This document shows positions 1-13,026 of a stretch of DNA of 64,000 nucleotides, in pieces (position 1 is the first letter of the stretch; the number at the start of each line of letters is the position of its first letter). Source of the DNA: Marasmius tenuissimus (lineage: Eukaryota > Basidiomycota > Agaricomycetes > Agaricales > Marasmiaceae). Under the pieces are notes generated by a model. That model saw only the letters and a list, made by a program, of their open reading frames with translations, was not told where the DNA came from and ran no database searches. The stretch spans positions 1,922,001 to 1,986,000 of the forward strand of contig JAQOTA010000053.1 in NCBI GenBank assembly GCA_029532415.1, read 5' to 3'. A program made the translations under genes and the position numbers.

Positions 1-153
1 CCTGTACGCCCCATCGCGAGAGGGAAGTTTATCCTCAAAACTTCGTGCTGCTAGGCCGGCGGGTAACACACTGGACAGTGTACCGGATGGTGAGAGTAGT
101 ACCAGTAGCCACAGGGCCGAGGTCAAAATTTGCAGACGGGTATGTAACGCCAT
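1..153 (-). CDS. Small secreted peptide precursor S1 (cut by window edge)
   Basis: This is the first exon of the small-peptide family, starting at the ATG at 153-151 and running off the left edge. The visible 51 codons begin MALHTRLQ and continue through a hydrophobic signal segment with the conserved LLSPSGTLSSVLPA stretch, then a charged pro-region (RSFEDK). The cysteine-rich C-terminal exons lie outside the window. A degenerate TATA-like element sits about 85 bp upstream, as in the sister genes. By analogy with the other five copies, it probably faces a membrane-protein gene left of the window. Function unknown. Confidence 0.7.
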   Translation of the reverse strand, partial: MALHTRLQILTSALWLLVLLSPSGTLSSVLPAGLAARSFEDKLPSRDGAYR

Positions 154-1257
154 TGTGTGGGTTCGACGAGTTGGGTTGGAGTGAAAGGTGGGTACCTGGG
201 TAGTGTCCACTGGAGAATCTGAGGGTCCCACTTTCCTCCTTATGAACTCTGTCGACTGGTGAGAACCCCGGGATCTTTCCCCGTCTTTCCCGTTGATCAA
301 GGCCCAGTGCAGTTCATGCTGTTGATCACGGTGCGGTGTGATAACGGGAAAAGGTATTCACTTTCTACTTCATATACAGAATGAAACGGGTTCTTACTTT
401 GCAAGTGCGCTCGATCCGGGAGCGCTGTATTCCTATAAGTTTTGCCCGATCAGTACATGAGTACTTGGCAAAGTGCGATACGGCCGGGTGGGTATAAGGA
501 CGATGCTCGAGTGAAATTTAGGGGCTTAGCCGCGGAGCTACGATATACTAGCCTCCCTGAACTTGCGTTAGAAATAAATCTAATAATACGAAGGGACGAT
601 CGAGTCTAGCCGCTCACCTTGGTAAACTAGATTCACTATTGAAGCTCACTATCTCAAATACGGGCTGGAAAGACCGCCTCGAGTTTCGCTCGCTCAAGGA
701 AATGAGTCCCCATTGAGAAAGTCACCTGTATCAAACGGTCTGGGTTGGTTAGTCTTCAGTCATCGGCTCTAATAGCAAGAAGGGACAGGCTCACGCTTGT
801 ATTTGTAGACGTCAGTTGTGGGATTAGACCAGATTGGTTCTTAACATGAGGACCGTGGATTGCTTTGGCTATCGGTGATCAGAGCCGTTAGTACGTGTCG
901 ACTCACGAGAAGCAGCGTCAACTGACCATCGAGCCAGGCGTGGGGATGCGTCCAGTTTCCCAAAATCATATATCAGCAGTGGTGAAGTCAACTCTTACAG
1001 CTTGTCCAAACCCATATATGCCCAGGCTCGCGCGAGAGATCCAGTGCTTCCTCTGAGTTAACGAGTAACCGTCTGATATGTGAGATCTCCTTGAGGTCCT
1101 CCCCCCATACAAGATTCAATGGTCGATTGATACTGTAGAGGGAATACATTCATGCTCAGAATTCGAGGTCGTGAAAAGAGCGGCAGAGCCCGGCAGTGGC
1201 AGGCTTCGGAATTCGTGGGAGCATGATGACCGATGATCAGCGCAGCGGTCAAAGCAA
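154..1257. other. Duplicated intergenic block, no supported gene
   Basis: No convincing gene is visible. The part near 230-420 is the upstream region of S1 and contains the GTATTCACTTTCTACTTC element also seen upstream of the other peptide genes. The remainder resembles parts of the blocks at 18.7-19.9, 24.0-25.1 and 43.4-44.9 kb. The short ORFs are not conserved and are best read as chance. Confidence 0.5.
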
Positions 1258-1307
1258 GGTCAAAGCGTAGAATTGGCGTGTATGTATCTTGATTTAGGGC
1301 CGGTCCA
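1258..1307 (+). promoter_or_regulatory. Conserved upstream block of R1
   Basis: GGTCAAAGCGTAG is followed by TTGATTTAGGGCCGGT, about 430 bp before the R1 start codon. The same block occurs at a similar distance before R2, R5, R6 (partial), R7 and R8. It may be a promoter or enhancer element kept after duplication, or simply part of the duplicated unit. Confidence 0.5.
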
Positions 1308-1736
1308 GGGTCAAGGGACTTCCTTTCACCCACTCCGTCGTACATTGGGATGTGCACCGTAGCATATATCAAGCGGACAGGAGTAATATGGGGTCGGCTT
1401 GGTGTTTAAGGTATGCTCTCACCTCAATTGACGTCCTGCAGTTCATTCTCTATTTAACCGTTGAAGAGAATCACAGCTCTAGTAATCGTTCTTGCTGTCT
1501 ATCTGCCAGCGTCATAAGCACGGTGGCCCCATTCATCCTCGTCCCTATCTTGGAGACTGGCCTGCCATTTTGCGCAACGACGTGCATCAGTATCATGATG
1601 ATCAAGCCACCATAGTACGCCTGCTCAGTGGCGCCATTCGACTTTCCATTGCTTTGAGCGGCCTCAAGCCCGAGCACCACACCGCGTGTACCTTATACCA
1701 GCCCTGGAGGCGACAATCCAATCTCTAACCAGCCCA

Positions 1737-3138
1737 ATGCTACTCCCTCAGCTCCTCTTTCTGATTCTCTCTCCCTTACTATCTTCACATCCCAAAACAC
1801 TCGCAAAGACCGTGACTCGGTACATCGACGATTATTACGGAGACCTCGTAACTGGTTTCAAGCCCAGGTACTACCCCGCAGGCAGCAAGATATGGCAAGA
1901 TCAAAGCTGTGGTACCTTACAAGGATGCAGTATCGTATTTGACCCGTCGAAATCACACAATGGGACGTACACCGCGGCAACCTATCGAACGAGTATGAAT
2001 ACTATCGGGTTTTCTTTGATGTTCCAAGGTATTTTTGTTCGAGTCTCTTACGCAGGCGCGTGACTCATCGTTCATTTCCATAGGAACGAGTGTGTCTGTG
2101 TACTTTATTCTCGCGAATGACGAATACAGACCCAATACCACCACACACACGGAATGCGACTTCATTCTCGACGGGTCACTTGAAAAGTCTTTTGTGTGGG
2201 ACAGTCCGCTCGACAGGGAAGGATCGGAGTATAACGCTGAAGTGTTCAGAAAAGAGGGGTTGGAGAATAGGCCGCATACCCTGAATGTGGAGACGGGGAG
2301 GAAGGATTACAAGGATTACATCGCCTTTGACTATGCGACATATACGTGAGTTACTCATTCCCTCTTTCTACGTCGCAAAGTCTAAGCAGACGCGGGCATA
2401 TGCAGCGTGGAAGAACCAGATGAAGTCGAACATAGCGGGACAACTGTACCCTCCGTGGCACCCTCCGCGGCCACATCAAGTACAAGTTCTTCCAAGAACG
2501 TACCTACAGGAGCCATCGCTGGTGGTGTAATCGGCGGTCTTTCCCTCATTCTTAGCGTTCTCTTGGTTCTTTTCGTGTGTCGGAGGCGACGTAAAACGTC
2601 AGTTCAACATGGCGATGGCCCGTCGGACAACAGTATACACGTTGCCCCGTATAGGGCTCATTCAGAGAAGTTCGACCTACACCGGACCAGTACTCCGGCT
2701 TTTTGCCCTAATAGCGGCATTCGGTTCTCGTCCCCACCCGTTATGTTACAAGTGAACCCCTCAATTGCTAGAGCCGCATCTTATGCTTTTCCCAACCACA
2801 ATGTAGGCAATGCCGTTTCTGGGTTGGAACCCCCCAGTGCAGGCCCTGACGGCGGATCGCCGACTCTAATTCCGACGTCAGGGCTATCCAAAGAGGCGCC
2901 CGACTTATTGATGCGGCAGGAACAGCTTGATCAAACGAGGGAGGATTCGCCGGGTTTGGGCTTGCAGGGCAGCCACAGCGATGGTGGTTATCATGCACCC
3001 TCCGACTCTCGAAGCGGGATCGTCCAAGGTGAAATGGACGAGTTGCGGGAGCAGATACGACAGTTGCAGGCACAGATAATTCGTGAAGAACCCCAGCTGG
3101 CGACGATCGATACATCGCCGCCTATTTACACACCATAA
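1737..3138 (+). CDS. Single-pass membrane protein R1, VTRYIDD family, receptor-like
   Basis: Exons 1737-2028, 2084-2345 and 2406-3138 encode 428 residues; introns are 55 and 60 nt (phases 1 and 2). The signal peptide (MLLPQLLFLILSPLLSSH) is followed by an ectodomain starting KTVTRYIDDYYGDL. That domain has three cysteines (SCGTLQGC, TECDF), NGT glycosylation sites and motifs HTLNVETG and AFDYATYT that resemble the jelly-roll or galactose-binding-like ectodomains common in mushroom membrane proteins. A Ser/Thr-rich linker leads to a membrane helix at about 221-244 (IAGGVIGGLSLILSVLLVLF) and the basic stop-transfer CRRRRK. The tail ends in a short coiled coil (MDELREQIRQLQAQ) and PPIYTP. The start was chosen for the signal peptide rather than the longer upstream ORF. 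The stop lies about 220 bp from the convergent S2 gene. Ligand and function are unknown; receptor or adhesin is inferred. Confidence 0.85.
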
Positions 3139-3358
3139 GCTGTGACCGGGAATGTGCATTGAAGTTTCATGCTGGCAGATGATGGCGCTTGTACATGTTG
3201 AGTTGGCCAGTCCCAAATCGTACTTCTATTAGGAACTACAGAAATATACAAATCCATACACTTTACATCTCGTCTCGTGCTTTGTTTCGAGAAGAATGTC
3301 CCAATGTTTGTCAAGAACCATCAGGCTCGACGCGAGCGAGGGTGAGGGCCGGACTTGG

Positions 3359-3721
3359 TCAGCAGACGCCGCCAGAACAACACTTCTGAAAAACAGGGCA
3401 TGCCCTGCTTTAGTGAATGAACCTGAGCACAGAGTACAAATGCCTACTTCGGCGAAGGGGTCAGGACACCCACAATGCTGAAGTACAAATTCGTCGTTAG
3501 GGCAATGACTGGACGCGTTTATTACAATTCTCACTTACAGGACTGTCGGGGTGTTTGCACCTACGTTCTATTCGAGGGACGGTGTTTTGGAGTTCCTTCT
3601 CGAGACTTTGTACTCTTCCACTGTCAGCGGGCACAACACTGGAAAGTGTGCCAGATGGTGAGAGGAGTACCAGTAGCCATAGGGTCGCAATTAGAAAATG
3701 CAGACGCTTGTATAACGTCAT
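3359..3721 (-). CDS. Small secreted cysteine-rich peptide precursor S2
   Basis: Three exons, 3721-3539, 3477-3448 and 3385-3359, give 79 residues with both introns in phase 0. Exon 1 encodes the signal peptide (MTLYKRLHFLIATLWLLVLL), the family stretch SPSGTLSSVVPA, an acidic/basic pro-region and the first cysteine (RRCKHPD). Exon 2 encodes HCGCPDPFAE and exon 3 KCCSGGVC with the stop, so the mature end has six cysteines. The tiny exons were found by comparison with four other copies that splice the same way. It is convergent with R1. No known family was recognised; it could be a signalling peptide, an effector-like peptide or a wall component. Confidence 0.72.
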
Positions 3722-3803
3722 CGTGGGTTCAACTAGAGAGAGAGAAAGAGGCAGGGTTGCAGGCCGTGGATGTAGTCTGAGAATGCGAGGGTGGGCCCTT
3801 CCT

Positions 3804-3812
3804 CTTTATGAG
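3804..3812 (-). promoter_or_regulatory. TATA-like element of S2
   Basis: CTCATAAAG on the minus strand lies about 85 bp before the S2 start. Comparable TATA-like boxes occur 80-100 bp upstream of the other peptide genes. Confidence 0.4.
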
Positions 3813-5132
3813 CTCTTTGACCCTCGACCAGGAAGAATTCATTTTCCGTTTATTCAAGGCAATATCAAGTTGAGCCGAGCAAGCAATGTTAACCGCGACA
3901 GTTTGCGGTTGATCATGGGTACGACGACATTAGTATGGCAGTGAAACGACACTCACTTTTTTCTACTTCACGCACAGGATTAAGCCAATCCTGCCAGAGA
4001 GAGAGAAGCGGCCCAGAAATGGAATGCTGTGGATTGGAGGCGCTCGGGGAATATGTCAGCGTTACCAGTACGGGGAACTCCAATCTACCTTCATTCGTAA
4101 TTGAACGTTGACATACGCTCATGGGTAAGAAGGCAAGTACTGCTTGAGCGCAAATTGGGGGCTGAGTCGAAATGAATAATGTGGTTTTGCCGCGTCAGAT
4201 TCTACCCATCACAAGTTGTATCCAACAAACGTTGGAAAGCTAGTCCATCGATGAGCCTGACCCCCTGGTTGGGGTTCGAAGAGCTGCTGTATAGGTTATA
4301 TCAGCTTTGGAACCAAGTACTAACAAAGAGCGATACGGTGTTAGGGTAGGTGTAGTATCAGACAATATCCGGCCAAACTTCTTGAACTTTGAATTTAGTT
4401 GGATTCGGATTCTAATTCCTGGACCATTTATAAGCTCTCTCGTACTGAGCGGCATACAAACGGCACTTAGAAGTGCAGCAAGCAAGGAGACCTTGGAGTT
4501 TTGGACGAATAGTTGCCGAGCTGGTGGTAAGGAACGAAATCGCTCAACTGTGACAAGCGCCCGTCAGATCATGCTCCTCTCAGACGACCACCATGACAAC
4601 CAACAAAGACGGCTTTTCGGGATACCAAAGGGACCTCGGCGTCGACCTCTGGCTCTCTAATCTGTTGAAGATTGATGAGTAAAGCTCCGTGCTAGCTTTT
4701 TGGATCTCCTGGTGCGCCCTTCAACGTCCTTGATTTGTCCTTGATGGTCAATTTTTACGTCGAGTGACTGGAACGCCCGGCTTCCCCTTTTCGTTGTTGT
4801 TTGGAACACCTATCAAGATTCAGGCGTACTCGCCTTTCGAAGTGTGCTGCTGGGCATCGTAATGGCCAGATTGCATAGAGCCGCTAGTTGAGACCTCAGA
4901 CGCGGTGGAGCCAAGAGGACGTATAGGTGCTCAATGTTCTCTCTGTAGCCCCTGGTGTGTGTTCTTCTCAGGATAAAATCCAAAGCTTGTCTATTTAGGG
5001 AGACTGAATGGACAATGCTACGACGACCTCGGTGAATTTCAACTACGGATCTTGAAATAACCTGGAAGTCATGATTGTGCGCCGTGAGTGGACCAAACTG
5101 GTGCTCGGAAACAATCCTAACATACTAGAGGA
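3813..5132. other. Duplicated intergenic block
   Basis: No supported gene. The part near 3950-3980 matches the upstream region of the other peptide genes. The segment 4290-4390 (GGAACCAAGTACTAACAAAGAGCGA) resembles 18850-18920, showing that homology between units extends beyond the peptide promoters. The 117-codon ORF at 4307 has no recognisable domain. Confidence 0.5.
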
Positions 5133-6893
5133 TCACACCGACCCCAATCCCTTTCTCTTTCGGAACAGCAACTTCACGTCTGCGTTGGGTACCACATTAC
5201 CCATGTACTCCCTGCTCTTCGGATACCCACCCTCCCACTCTATACCATCTTTCCCTTCATTCTTTCCCTCATCAAACCGAACATCCCAATTCCGAACCAA
5301 GTAAACCAACATGCTCTTGATTTCGTTAACGGCAAAGAACCTCCCCGGGCATGCGTGTTTCCCAACACCAAATATCAACCATTCAGGGGTGGGGGTAACA
5401 GTCTGGTGTTTGATGGACTCTTCACCAGCACGCATATCCGAGAATCGCGTAGGGATGAACTCCTGCGGTTGGGAATACACCTCGGGATCTTGGTGGACGG
5501 CGTGCGCTGCATACCCAACATATGTTCCGGGTGGTATCACGACACCGTTGGAGAACGTATAAGGCCTGATAGCTAGCCTCGCCATTGCAATCGTCGAAAT
5601 GTTCATGAACCGCTGCGACTCCTTCAAGAACGAATCCATTACGCGCAACTGCACCATTCCGGCTTTCGTCCATCCTAGTCCCTCCCCTCCGTCTTCCTTA
5701 CTTGTAAAAAGGACATGTTCGAGTTCCTCGCGAAGGAGAGGTTGTACTTCCGGGTGCGCAGCGAGATGGTACAGGGCATGAGTGAAAGCGTTCGAGGTCG
5801 TATGAATCGCAGCAAAATTGATGTTAAGGATTTTGGCCACGATGTCCTCGACGGCGTTGCTCCCTTTCTGCCATTCCTTCCCAATCTGGTTGTTCATATC
5901 GACCAACCACGTAACTCCATCATTAGGCCTCTCTTCCCCTGCTTCTGTCATCCGAATCCTCTCTTTTACGATCTCTCCGAGGTGGCCCATAGCTCGTCCC
6001 ATGTTTGCTTTCCAAGTCGAGATCAATGGACCGACGATGGGGTGTAGGAATCGGGGGAATAGGCTAATGAGTAGAGAATCTCGATTGACTTCGACTGTGA
6101 ACTGGACGTTCAGCTTGCACCAATCTTTGTTCCGGCAGAGGGGCAGCCCGACGAGAAGACGATTGGTAGCACGGACAACAATGTTCTGTACCATCGTGAG
6201 GGGGTCGAGAGAGTCGTTGGGAGGAGAGTACCATTCGCCGTCTTCGTGAGCGGGAAGGCACTCGTCAAAGGCGACGGCGACCTCGTCGCAGACGTCGTCG
6301 AATCTTGCGTTGACGTTTCTTGTCAAAGGGGTACGAACAACGTTGAAATGGTATGGATTGCGGAGCATTGTAGGAGACATTGTGTAGTCTGATTTGATCA
6401 TCTATCAGATACTCCAGTCAATTCCAGTTCGTTCCCAGAAGGTTTGAGCAGTGGGACAACTCACGTCGACAAATGCCTCCAATATACTCAAGTCTTCCTC
6501 ACTCGCTTTCTTCAGGTCCTCCAACATCCCATGTCCATGGACGATAACCTGCCATCCGTCGAATGTAGGGACTTTGAATATACCTCCGGGAAATTGCTGA
6601 ACGCCGTCAGAGATGAAATCGCGGCCTTCTCTGAAGAACTTGTAGGCGGTAAAGTAAGATGGAATTAGGGACGAAGAGCCCAATGTGGGAATATGCGAGA
6701 GCTATCAATCTCATCCTGTCAGTGGTGAGTTGACAACAGGTTGAATGATCATAGTTACCTTCGCCCTTGTTTTTACGAATTGCAGATATTTGAATCCGCA
6801 GTATGCAACGAATATTCCCAATCCGATCTTGTACCAGTCCCCATCGCCCGCAACGGTGATGAGGTGGAGATGGGCGTAGTGAGAGTTATTCAT
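5133..6893 (-). CDS. Cytochrome P450 monooxygenase (fungal ent-kaurene-oxidase-like/CYP512-like)
   Basis: Exons 6893-6759, 6701-6465 and 6401-5133 encode 546 residues, the normal P450 length; introns are 57 and 63 nt. Residues about 18-35 (WYKIGLGIFVAYCGFKYL) form the N-terminal ER membrane anchor, followed by the hinge IPTLGSSS. Exon 3 begins MIKSDYTMSPTM. The I-helix reads AAIHTTS, the K-helix has KESQR (ExxR), the aromatic region FIPTRF, and the heme site FGVGKHACPGRFF has the thiolate Cys at about 475. All catalytic motifs are present, so the enzyme is probably active on a hydrophobic substrate such as a terpenoid, with NADPH-P450 reductase. Family placement rests on the AIHTTS motif; the substrate is unknown. 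No other biosynthetic gene is adjacent. A decayed paralogue lies at 40.3 kb. Confidence 0.9.
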
Positions 6894-8871
6894 GGCTACG
6901 AAGCAAGAGGGAAAGCTGGTGATACAACTGAAACCACACGCTGGCATAAGTACTCCATACCGTGAGACCCTCTGGGTTATGTAGCCGGAGTATGGACCAC
7001 AGGGCCCGAAGTCGTAATCGGAAACGCGTTAGCCAAGCCATCGATCCAAGCTGCATGACTCTGAGGTCGAGTCAGGTCAAGTCAGGTTAGATGTGGTCAC
7101 TGGCAAAAATACTGTGGCGGCAATCAGTATGTCGGAGACGGTTCGATTATTTGCTCTTACTCCCAGGGCCGGGCTCGTAATAGAGGGCGCATGAGATAAA
7201 ATCTCACAAAGTGTGGTCACTGACTGCAGAGAGAAAGGTTGGTGTTCCTTGTGGCAACTGAAGACCTCTAGACTTTCGCCGATGACAACGAAAATAGTAT
7301 GCAACAAAAAAACACCAATTTGACTCCATGTTCCCAAAGCCATTGGTAGCTGCGGTAGGCTGAGACGCGTTTGGTGCAGTAAGTACTAAGTACCAGTGAA
7401 CGGGGGTTGAGATCTGAGATCTGAGATATGACTCGTAGTCACGAAAATGTGGGACGGACGCGAATAGGAGTGTAGCCGACAGATTTCCGTCGCGCGGGAC
7501 CGAGCTCCCACCCATGGCGCGAGGTACCATTAGTTTCATTTCCGTGGCACGGTAGATTTTTGACGACGGACTTTTCTACCAATCCAAGAAGTCCCAATTT
7601 CTTCCCAATCTCTTCCCATTCGAACCTCTTCTCTCTCGAGGTACTTCTACGGACTGCGACAACATTCCCATTCTCCAGACCTGATTGACCTCATATACAC
7701 GACCAGAACACTGACAAACGAAATGCAAGTAAGTCTAACAGAACCATCAGGAAAGAAATGGTGCTGGCACATACGAATTCAAAGCATCAGGTGTCGAGAC
7801 AGATATAGGACCGGCTCCCAAAGCTCGTACGAGAGGGTTAAAAGGCACAAGAGTAAGGAGAGGGTTAGATGGATGACGGCTCGGGTGTGCCTACATTATT
7901 AGTGGTCAGTTCTGGGCGTTGGAGAAGGGAAATCACCACCACAGGGCTGCCAGCCCTAACAGTAGCGGTTACACCGCGATGGTAGTTTGTGAGATCAGAA
8001 CGGGCAGTGACACAAGGTTGCAGTCTTCACCTGGTTTCAGAACGCGCCACGAATAAGCTCAGGAAATGTCGGTGATCATAGATGAGTTTTTACGGTCGAC
8101 GGGTCGGGCCAACGCCTAGGATCTCGGGGCTCGAGGAGTGGTCTGGATTGGGCACTTGATTTACCGAGGAATGGTCGAGAAGTTCCGTTCGCCATGAGTG
8201 GAATTTGAAACTGAGGATTGATTCATGAAAGCAAAGATCAAAGCGTACAACGCGGCTTGATATGCGTCAACGTTGAATATTTGAATCCCAAGTCGGTGTC
8301 ATTGGTGCAAGTCTCGGGGGCCGTCCCTTACACTGGATGTTGTGGTGAAGAGGTAGATAGGCATGGATCCATCCAACGAATTCTGATTATCCCTTGTTGC
8401 TTGTCGACGACTGAAAAATCCAGAAATAGGCGTTGTGTGGCATCACGATGGTCGTGGTTTGAGCAAGAAACCCGTCATCAGCCGGCGCTTATCGAGCTCT
8501 TCAGGATTTCGTTCCAACCCCGGGCCGACACTTCTCTCTTCCTACAGCTTCGATGTTCAGAACTTCAATTTCCCTCGAGCCTGTCAGCGTTTGCTGACGA
8601 CTCAGCGTACCATCTCGTCTAAAACCTTTATCGTGTAGAAGCAACTTCCTATGGAGCCTCCTCATAAGAGCTTGAGAGACCTGGTGAGTATTCTCCCAAA
8701 GCAATCTCGCCGCTGATGACCGTCTGTATGCTTTCAGGTGGGAATATAAGGGTGGACTCGGGTATTGCTGTTGAGCATCACGATGTCTTGACCACGATGC
8801 ATCTGAGCGACTTGCCTTATCCCTTTACCACCATCTTCTTCCCTCTTCTGAACCCATCAGCCCACAAGTTT
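6894..8871. other. Intergenic region upstream of the P450
   Basis: No gene can be supported. It includes the P450 promoter and about 1.8 kb of unique-looking sequence with only short, unrecognisable ORFs. Confidence 0.45.
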
Positions 8872-11145
8872 GATGTTCTCTGGATTCTTTCGGCACGGAA
8901 CTTTCAGATCACTGGCGGTAGCTTCAATTATGTTCAGGGAGATCAGTTCAACAACTGTATGACGACGATTATCCAAGCAAAGGAGGAAGAACATACAGAA
9001 CTTGATGAGGTGGGTGGAGAGTGTCGTGTTGAACCGCAGGAATCTGATTGTAGCGTCAGTTTTACAGGGTGAAGCGAAGTGTAATCTACAAGTTGAACGA
9101 CATCTGTTGTTTCACATACCCGCGACGATGGGACGCCGGGGACAGAGAGCGGTGGGAGGGGGGGGAACCTCGAGCTGACAGAACAGTTTGTACAGCAAGG
9201 GTGCTGGAGCGGCCAGGAATGATATTTACAGTGCTGCAATACAGTGGGCCGGATGCACAGAAAGTGCGTCCTGTTTTCCAAAAGTTCAATAAACGCTCCA
9301 AGCTCTTGGAAGGTTTTTGAAGATGACTTTCGGATTCTATCAAGGATACTGTGCGTATCACTCTTCCAATTATTACTACCACCATATGGACGCTCAAAAT
9401 CACGCTAGGACCTCAAACGTGTCGCAAATCTATGGCTACAGCAAGTCCTAAATTCCCTCACTTATATTATACAACGGTATGTGGTTGCACGGTACCATAG
9501 GTCGAGTTTTACTGATGCTTCCTACCGTAGAACTGGTACCAGCTGCGCACTTGAATGTAGGGTTCTTAGGCCGGAGTTATCTCATCGACGTAGCTGTAAG
9601 TAGTCGGCGTAATTTGGATACACTCAAATAAACCATTCATAGGCGCAATTGGGTTGTGGATGGTTCCAACAGGACCGTGGGTTGTGGATGGATACTGGGA
9701 GAGGAATGTTTTGTCGTGGTCCACCGGGGCCAGGCTTGTCGTTATTGTGGGGTAGTTTTGGAACTGGAGACTTGCTTTGACTGCAGGAATTGTCCTTCAA
9801 GAAGACGTTTTATTGTGCTTCTTGGCGAGTTTAGAGTCGAAGGAAATGGATTGCGTTATCATGTGGTATTTCGACTTGGCACGTGTTTGGCCGTCGTCCC
9901 GGAGTTTGCCCGAACAAGTTTCTCGGCCAACTGTGATTTCAAGGTTGACAAACACCCCCATTGCTGTCGCACAAAACGCCTGGGAGAGCGAGAATAGTTG
10001 CCTCTCAGATCGAAAATTGCTGGAAGATGGGCTGACCATGTGCGTTCGAAGGAATTTATCACTCATTTATCTGACCCATCGAGTAGATTCACTGGCACAC
10101 TCGCCGGTCTACCCCCGCGCATATTTCGTTGACATGGAATGAGAATGCAAGTGTGGACTGGCTGTCGCAGGCTTGGAGCATATTTCGAGCTCATGGAATC
10201 AATCTGGAGGATGATTTGATTATTTTTGGTGCGTTATCAGACTCCCGTTCCCTTTCCGCCTGCTAACGTTTTCCAGAACTTGTCCGCCCTCGCGCCATGT
10301 TGCATAGCATCGATCTTGTGGAACCCTCTGGAGCCCAACTCGAACAACAATCTCAATAGCCAATCTACCTCTGTGTTCGTCAACCACCTTCTGACCTGAG
10401 CTGTTGCGAAACCTCTTCCCTTCATTATTGGTCTTTTGACGAAGATGGCCGCTCTCCTCTCTCACACAAAATCTGTCGCCGTCTCGGCCTCCCCATAGAA
10501 CTCAATTTCGCATGTCAGGGCTCCCATTCATTGTCTTGGCCCAGTGTCATATACAAACATATACACCAATATCAGTTCCTTCGAGGCTTCGACCCTTCTA
10601 CCACCGATTTTGCTCGTCATCTTGGATTTGATGCCATCTTCCGGCCTGCGAACGACTCGGATCCGTTCGAGGTCTTGCAAGGTCTTGCTTCATCATCCTG
10701 ATCTCTTTGCTGTAGCCTCCCTCACCGGCTCTTATTCCGCTCGTAGAATCTCCACCTGACAATCGACCCTCAACGCCGATACGCGACATTTCGAAGATTG
10801 AATATCTCATCCCAGTACACTCAACTTCGGGATCTTCGACCTCGAGCAACGATCAACTTGAAATCTTACAAGATTTACTCGCTCTCATCGCTTTGACATC
10901 AGGCATAGCTTGACCTTCTCCAATTTTGTTGGCAGAACCTCCGCCTGAAAGTAGAACTCAACCTCTCCACGCGACATCCAAGAGACCGAAGGTCTCTCTC
11001 CAGTTCACCTACTACCTCTAGGAACCGCAACATCTGGAACTCGACAAGGGTCCACTAGCCTTTGGTCGCCTATATTCCTCCCATTCCCCTCGAGAAGTCG
11101 TGACGATTCGTTTACGGTGGTGGAGATTCTCGAGATGGATATCGA
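8872..11145 (+). pseudogene. Decayed NFxIxGGxFNxVxGD-family gene, copy A
   Basis: Blocks of a protein family that I believe is common in Agaricomycetes appear in order but in shifting frames. ARNFQITGGSFNYVQGDQ (about 8897) is followed by EPRADRTVCTARVLERPG and QYSGPDAQKV (about 9165-9265), ELVPAAHLNVGFLGRSYL (about 9533), then LQEDVLLCFLASLESKEM, QPTVISRLTNTPIAVA-like sequence (9777-10050) and SSLHYWSFDEDGRSPLSHK (about 10400). An in-frame TAG before PIYLCVRQPP and several frame changes make it a probable pseudogene. Copy B at 52.9-54.7 kb aligns with it throughout. Function of the family is unknown. Boundaries are approximate. Confidence 0.6.
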
Positions 11146-12521
11146 CTGACGTCGTGTCAGAAGGTTAAGCAATATACTTCGTAACCTCTGTAGCTTACGC
11201 ATCTCATTAAATATTCGTTGGGTTTGCAACTATTTCTCCTCTCCTCGATTCATTCACATCACGATCAAACTGAGGTGTGCTCGCGGAGGTTCGTGTCCTG
11301 TAACTGCGCTAGTATGTATGTCTATTCTGTTGCTCCCGTATCATCTACCTGTTCACAGTATATATACTTTGTATCCCGACAAAGTCTCTCATCGTTGTAC
11401 CTTTACGTGCTTGTAAACCACATGCAGCCAATTGCCGTCGCCTCGTCAAGGATACTCAATCAGCCAAAGCCACGCCTCAGCGCCGCCCTTGTTGTCCAAG
11501 AACGACATTGACGGTAGCATAAGTGAGTAAACATATATGTTTGAAGGAAGGGGAGCATAACCAGCGTACCAACATCCACAGGTCATCCCGAATTGAATTA
11601 GTAGAGCCACCGATCGTGTCTTCTACAGGTCGTGACGCGAGAACCTATAGTTCAATCTTCTCTTCGCAGGGATGAGAGCTTTTTCAGAATAGGCCCTGGA
11701 TTTCTCGCCACCAGGGACGATGATTCGACCGAATTGAACCCTTCTCATTCACGTAGAAACCTCCTTCCACGCTCAAGCGTCGACGTTTGCTTTCAGCACG
11801 TTCTCTTGTGCTTGGATCGTCGTTGCTGAGGCGCCAATTTCCCATTCGACAGGTTTCAACATCAAACCGAGCTTGTTCCTCCAGGCAGAGCTCGAACCAG
11901 TCGGCTCGGGATGGATTTGAGACCACATCTCCCGCGACGTAACTCTTGGAGGGACTAGCTATGAGCACCAGGCACTTTCGTCTCAAAGATGGAATCTCAC
12001 TAGATCTCAACTTACGCCCAGCTGCTTAGACTGCCGTGGATCCTTCCCAGAATCCCAAACGTCTCAACCATCTTTCCCGGTACCATCTCGTGCGATCCCG
12101 AGCTCAGTCCGGATTGATAGGTATTGATAATTGGCATAGCGATCAAAACTTGTATTTGGTCGCCCGAGCGTGTCATAGAGTAACCGTGGTGTTGGGAGCA
12201 CTGCTATGCTATTCAAGTTCGAGAGATGGCTCAACAGTTACGTCGGGTTGCTCCATCGTTGCATTGGGTACATAGATATGTACCGTCAGACTGTGACGCC
12301 GGCACCCGCCTCACGCCTCACTGAGCATCGAAGGCCTTTGGTGAAGCAACTCAGTCCTCGACCGGCGAACTTGGGGTTTTCGGAACGAGGTGGATGTGAC
12401 GGTGTTGGTGATGGAATAGTTTTCGACAGTAGGGGATTTGACGTGTTGTATGTGTGTGTGAGAGGAGGAAGAGGGCAGGGGAGAGGCTCGGGTTGCGCCG
12501 GAATCCGTGAGAGAGGTCGCA
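11146..12521. other. Intergenic, no supported gene
   Basis: Short ORFs on both strands (for example 108 codons at 12010-11684, minus) show no domain, signal peptide or conserved partner elsewhere in the window. Confidence 0.4.
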
Positions 12522-12595
12522 GGTCAAAGCGTAATGGTACTACACTGCAGAACGCGACTTGGCACGCATCAATTTTGATTTAGGGCCGGTTGAGA
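12522..12595 (+). promoter_or_regulatory. Conserved upstream block of R2
   Basis: GGTCAAAGCGTAATGG leads into TTGGCACGCATCAATTTTGA and TTTAGGGCCGGTTGAGA, about 430 bp before the R2 start. It is the most complete copy of the block shared by R1, R2, R5, R6, R7 and R8. Confidence 0.5.
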
Positions 12596-13026
12596 TGTTC
12601 TTAATCCTTCTCAACCCTTCTCAACCGTTGCCCGCAACCGACCCAGCTAGACTATCGCACGATGCAAAGTGAAGCAGCACTATAACGACGTATCGAACGG
12701 ATGTGAACAACATGGGGGGTCTCAAGCTCGAGTCTCAAGGCAGGTTGTAACCTCAGTCTACAACGGACATTTTACTCATATCTTCCAGTTGACCGTTGGA
12801 GTGCGGCTCTATCGCCCTGTTCATCTGGCAGCATGAGCGAGCTCCGGTCTCGATTGTGCGATCCAAACATCCTCATTCAATCCTCGTCCGTATCCTAGAG
12901 GCTAGCCTTTAGATTTCTGTCAGTATCATGATGATCAACTCACTATGCATGTACTAGAAAAGACGGCAGGATTCGATTTTACAAGTTTTTCAACCCTAGA
13001 GGCGACGACTCAAAATCGCTCGTCCA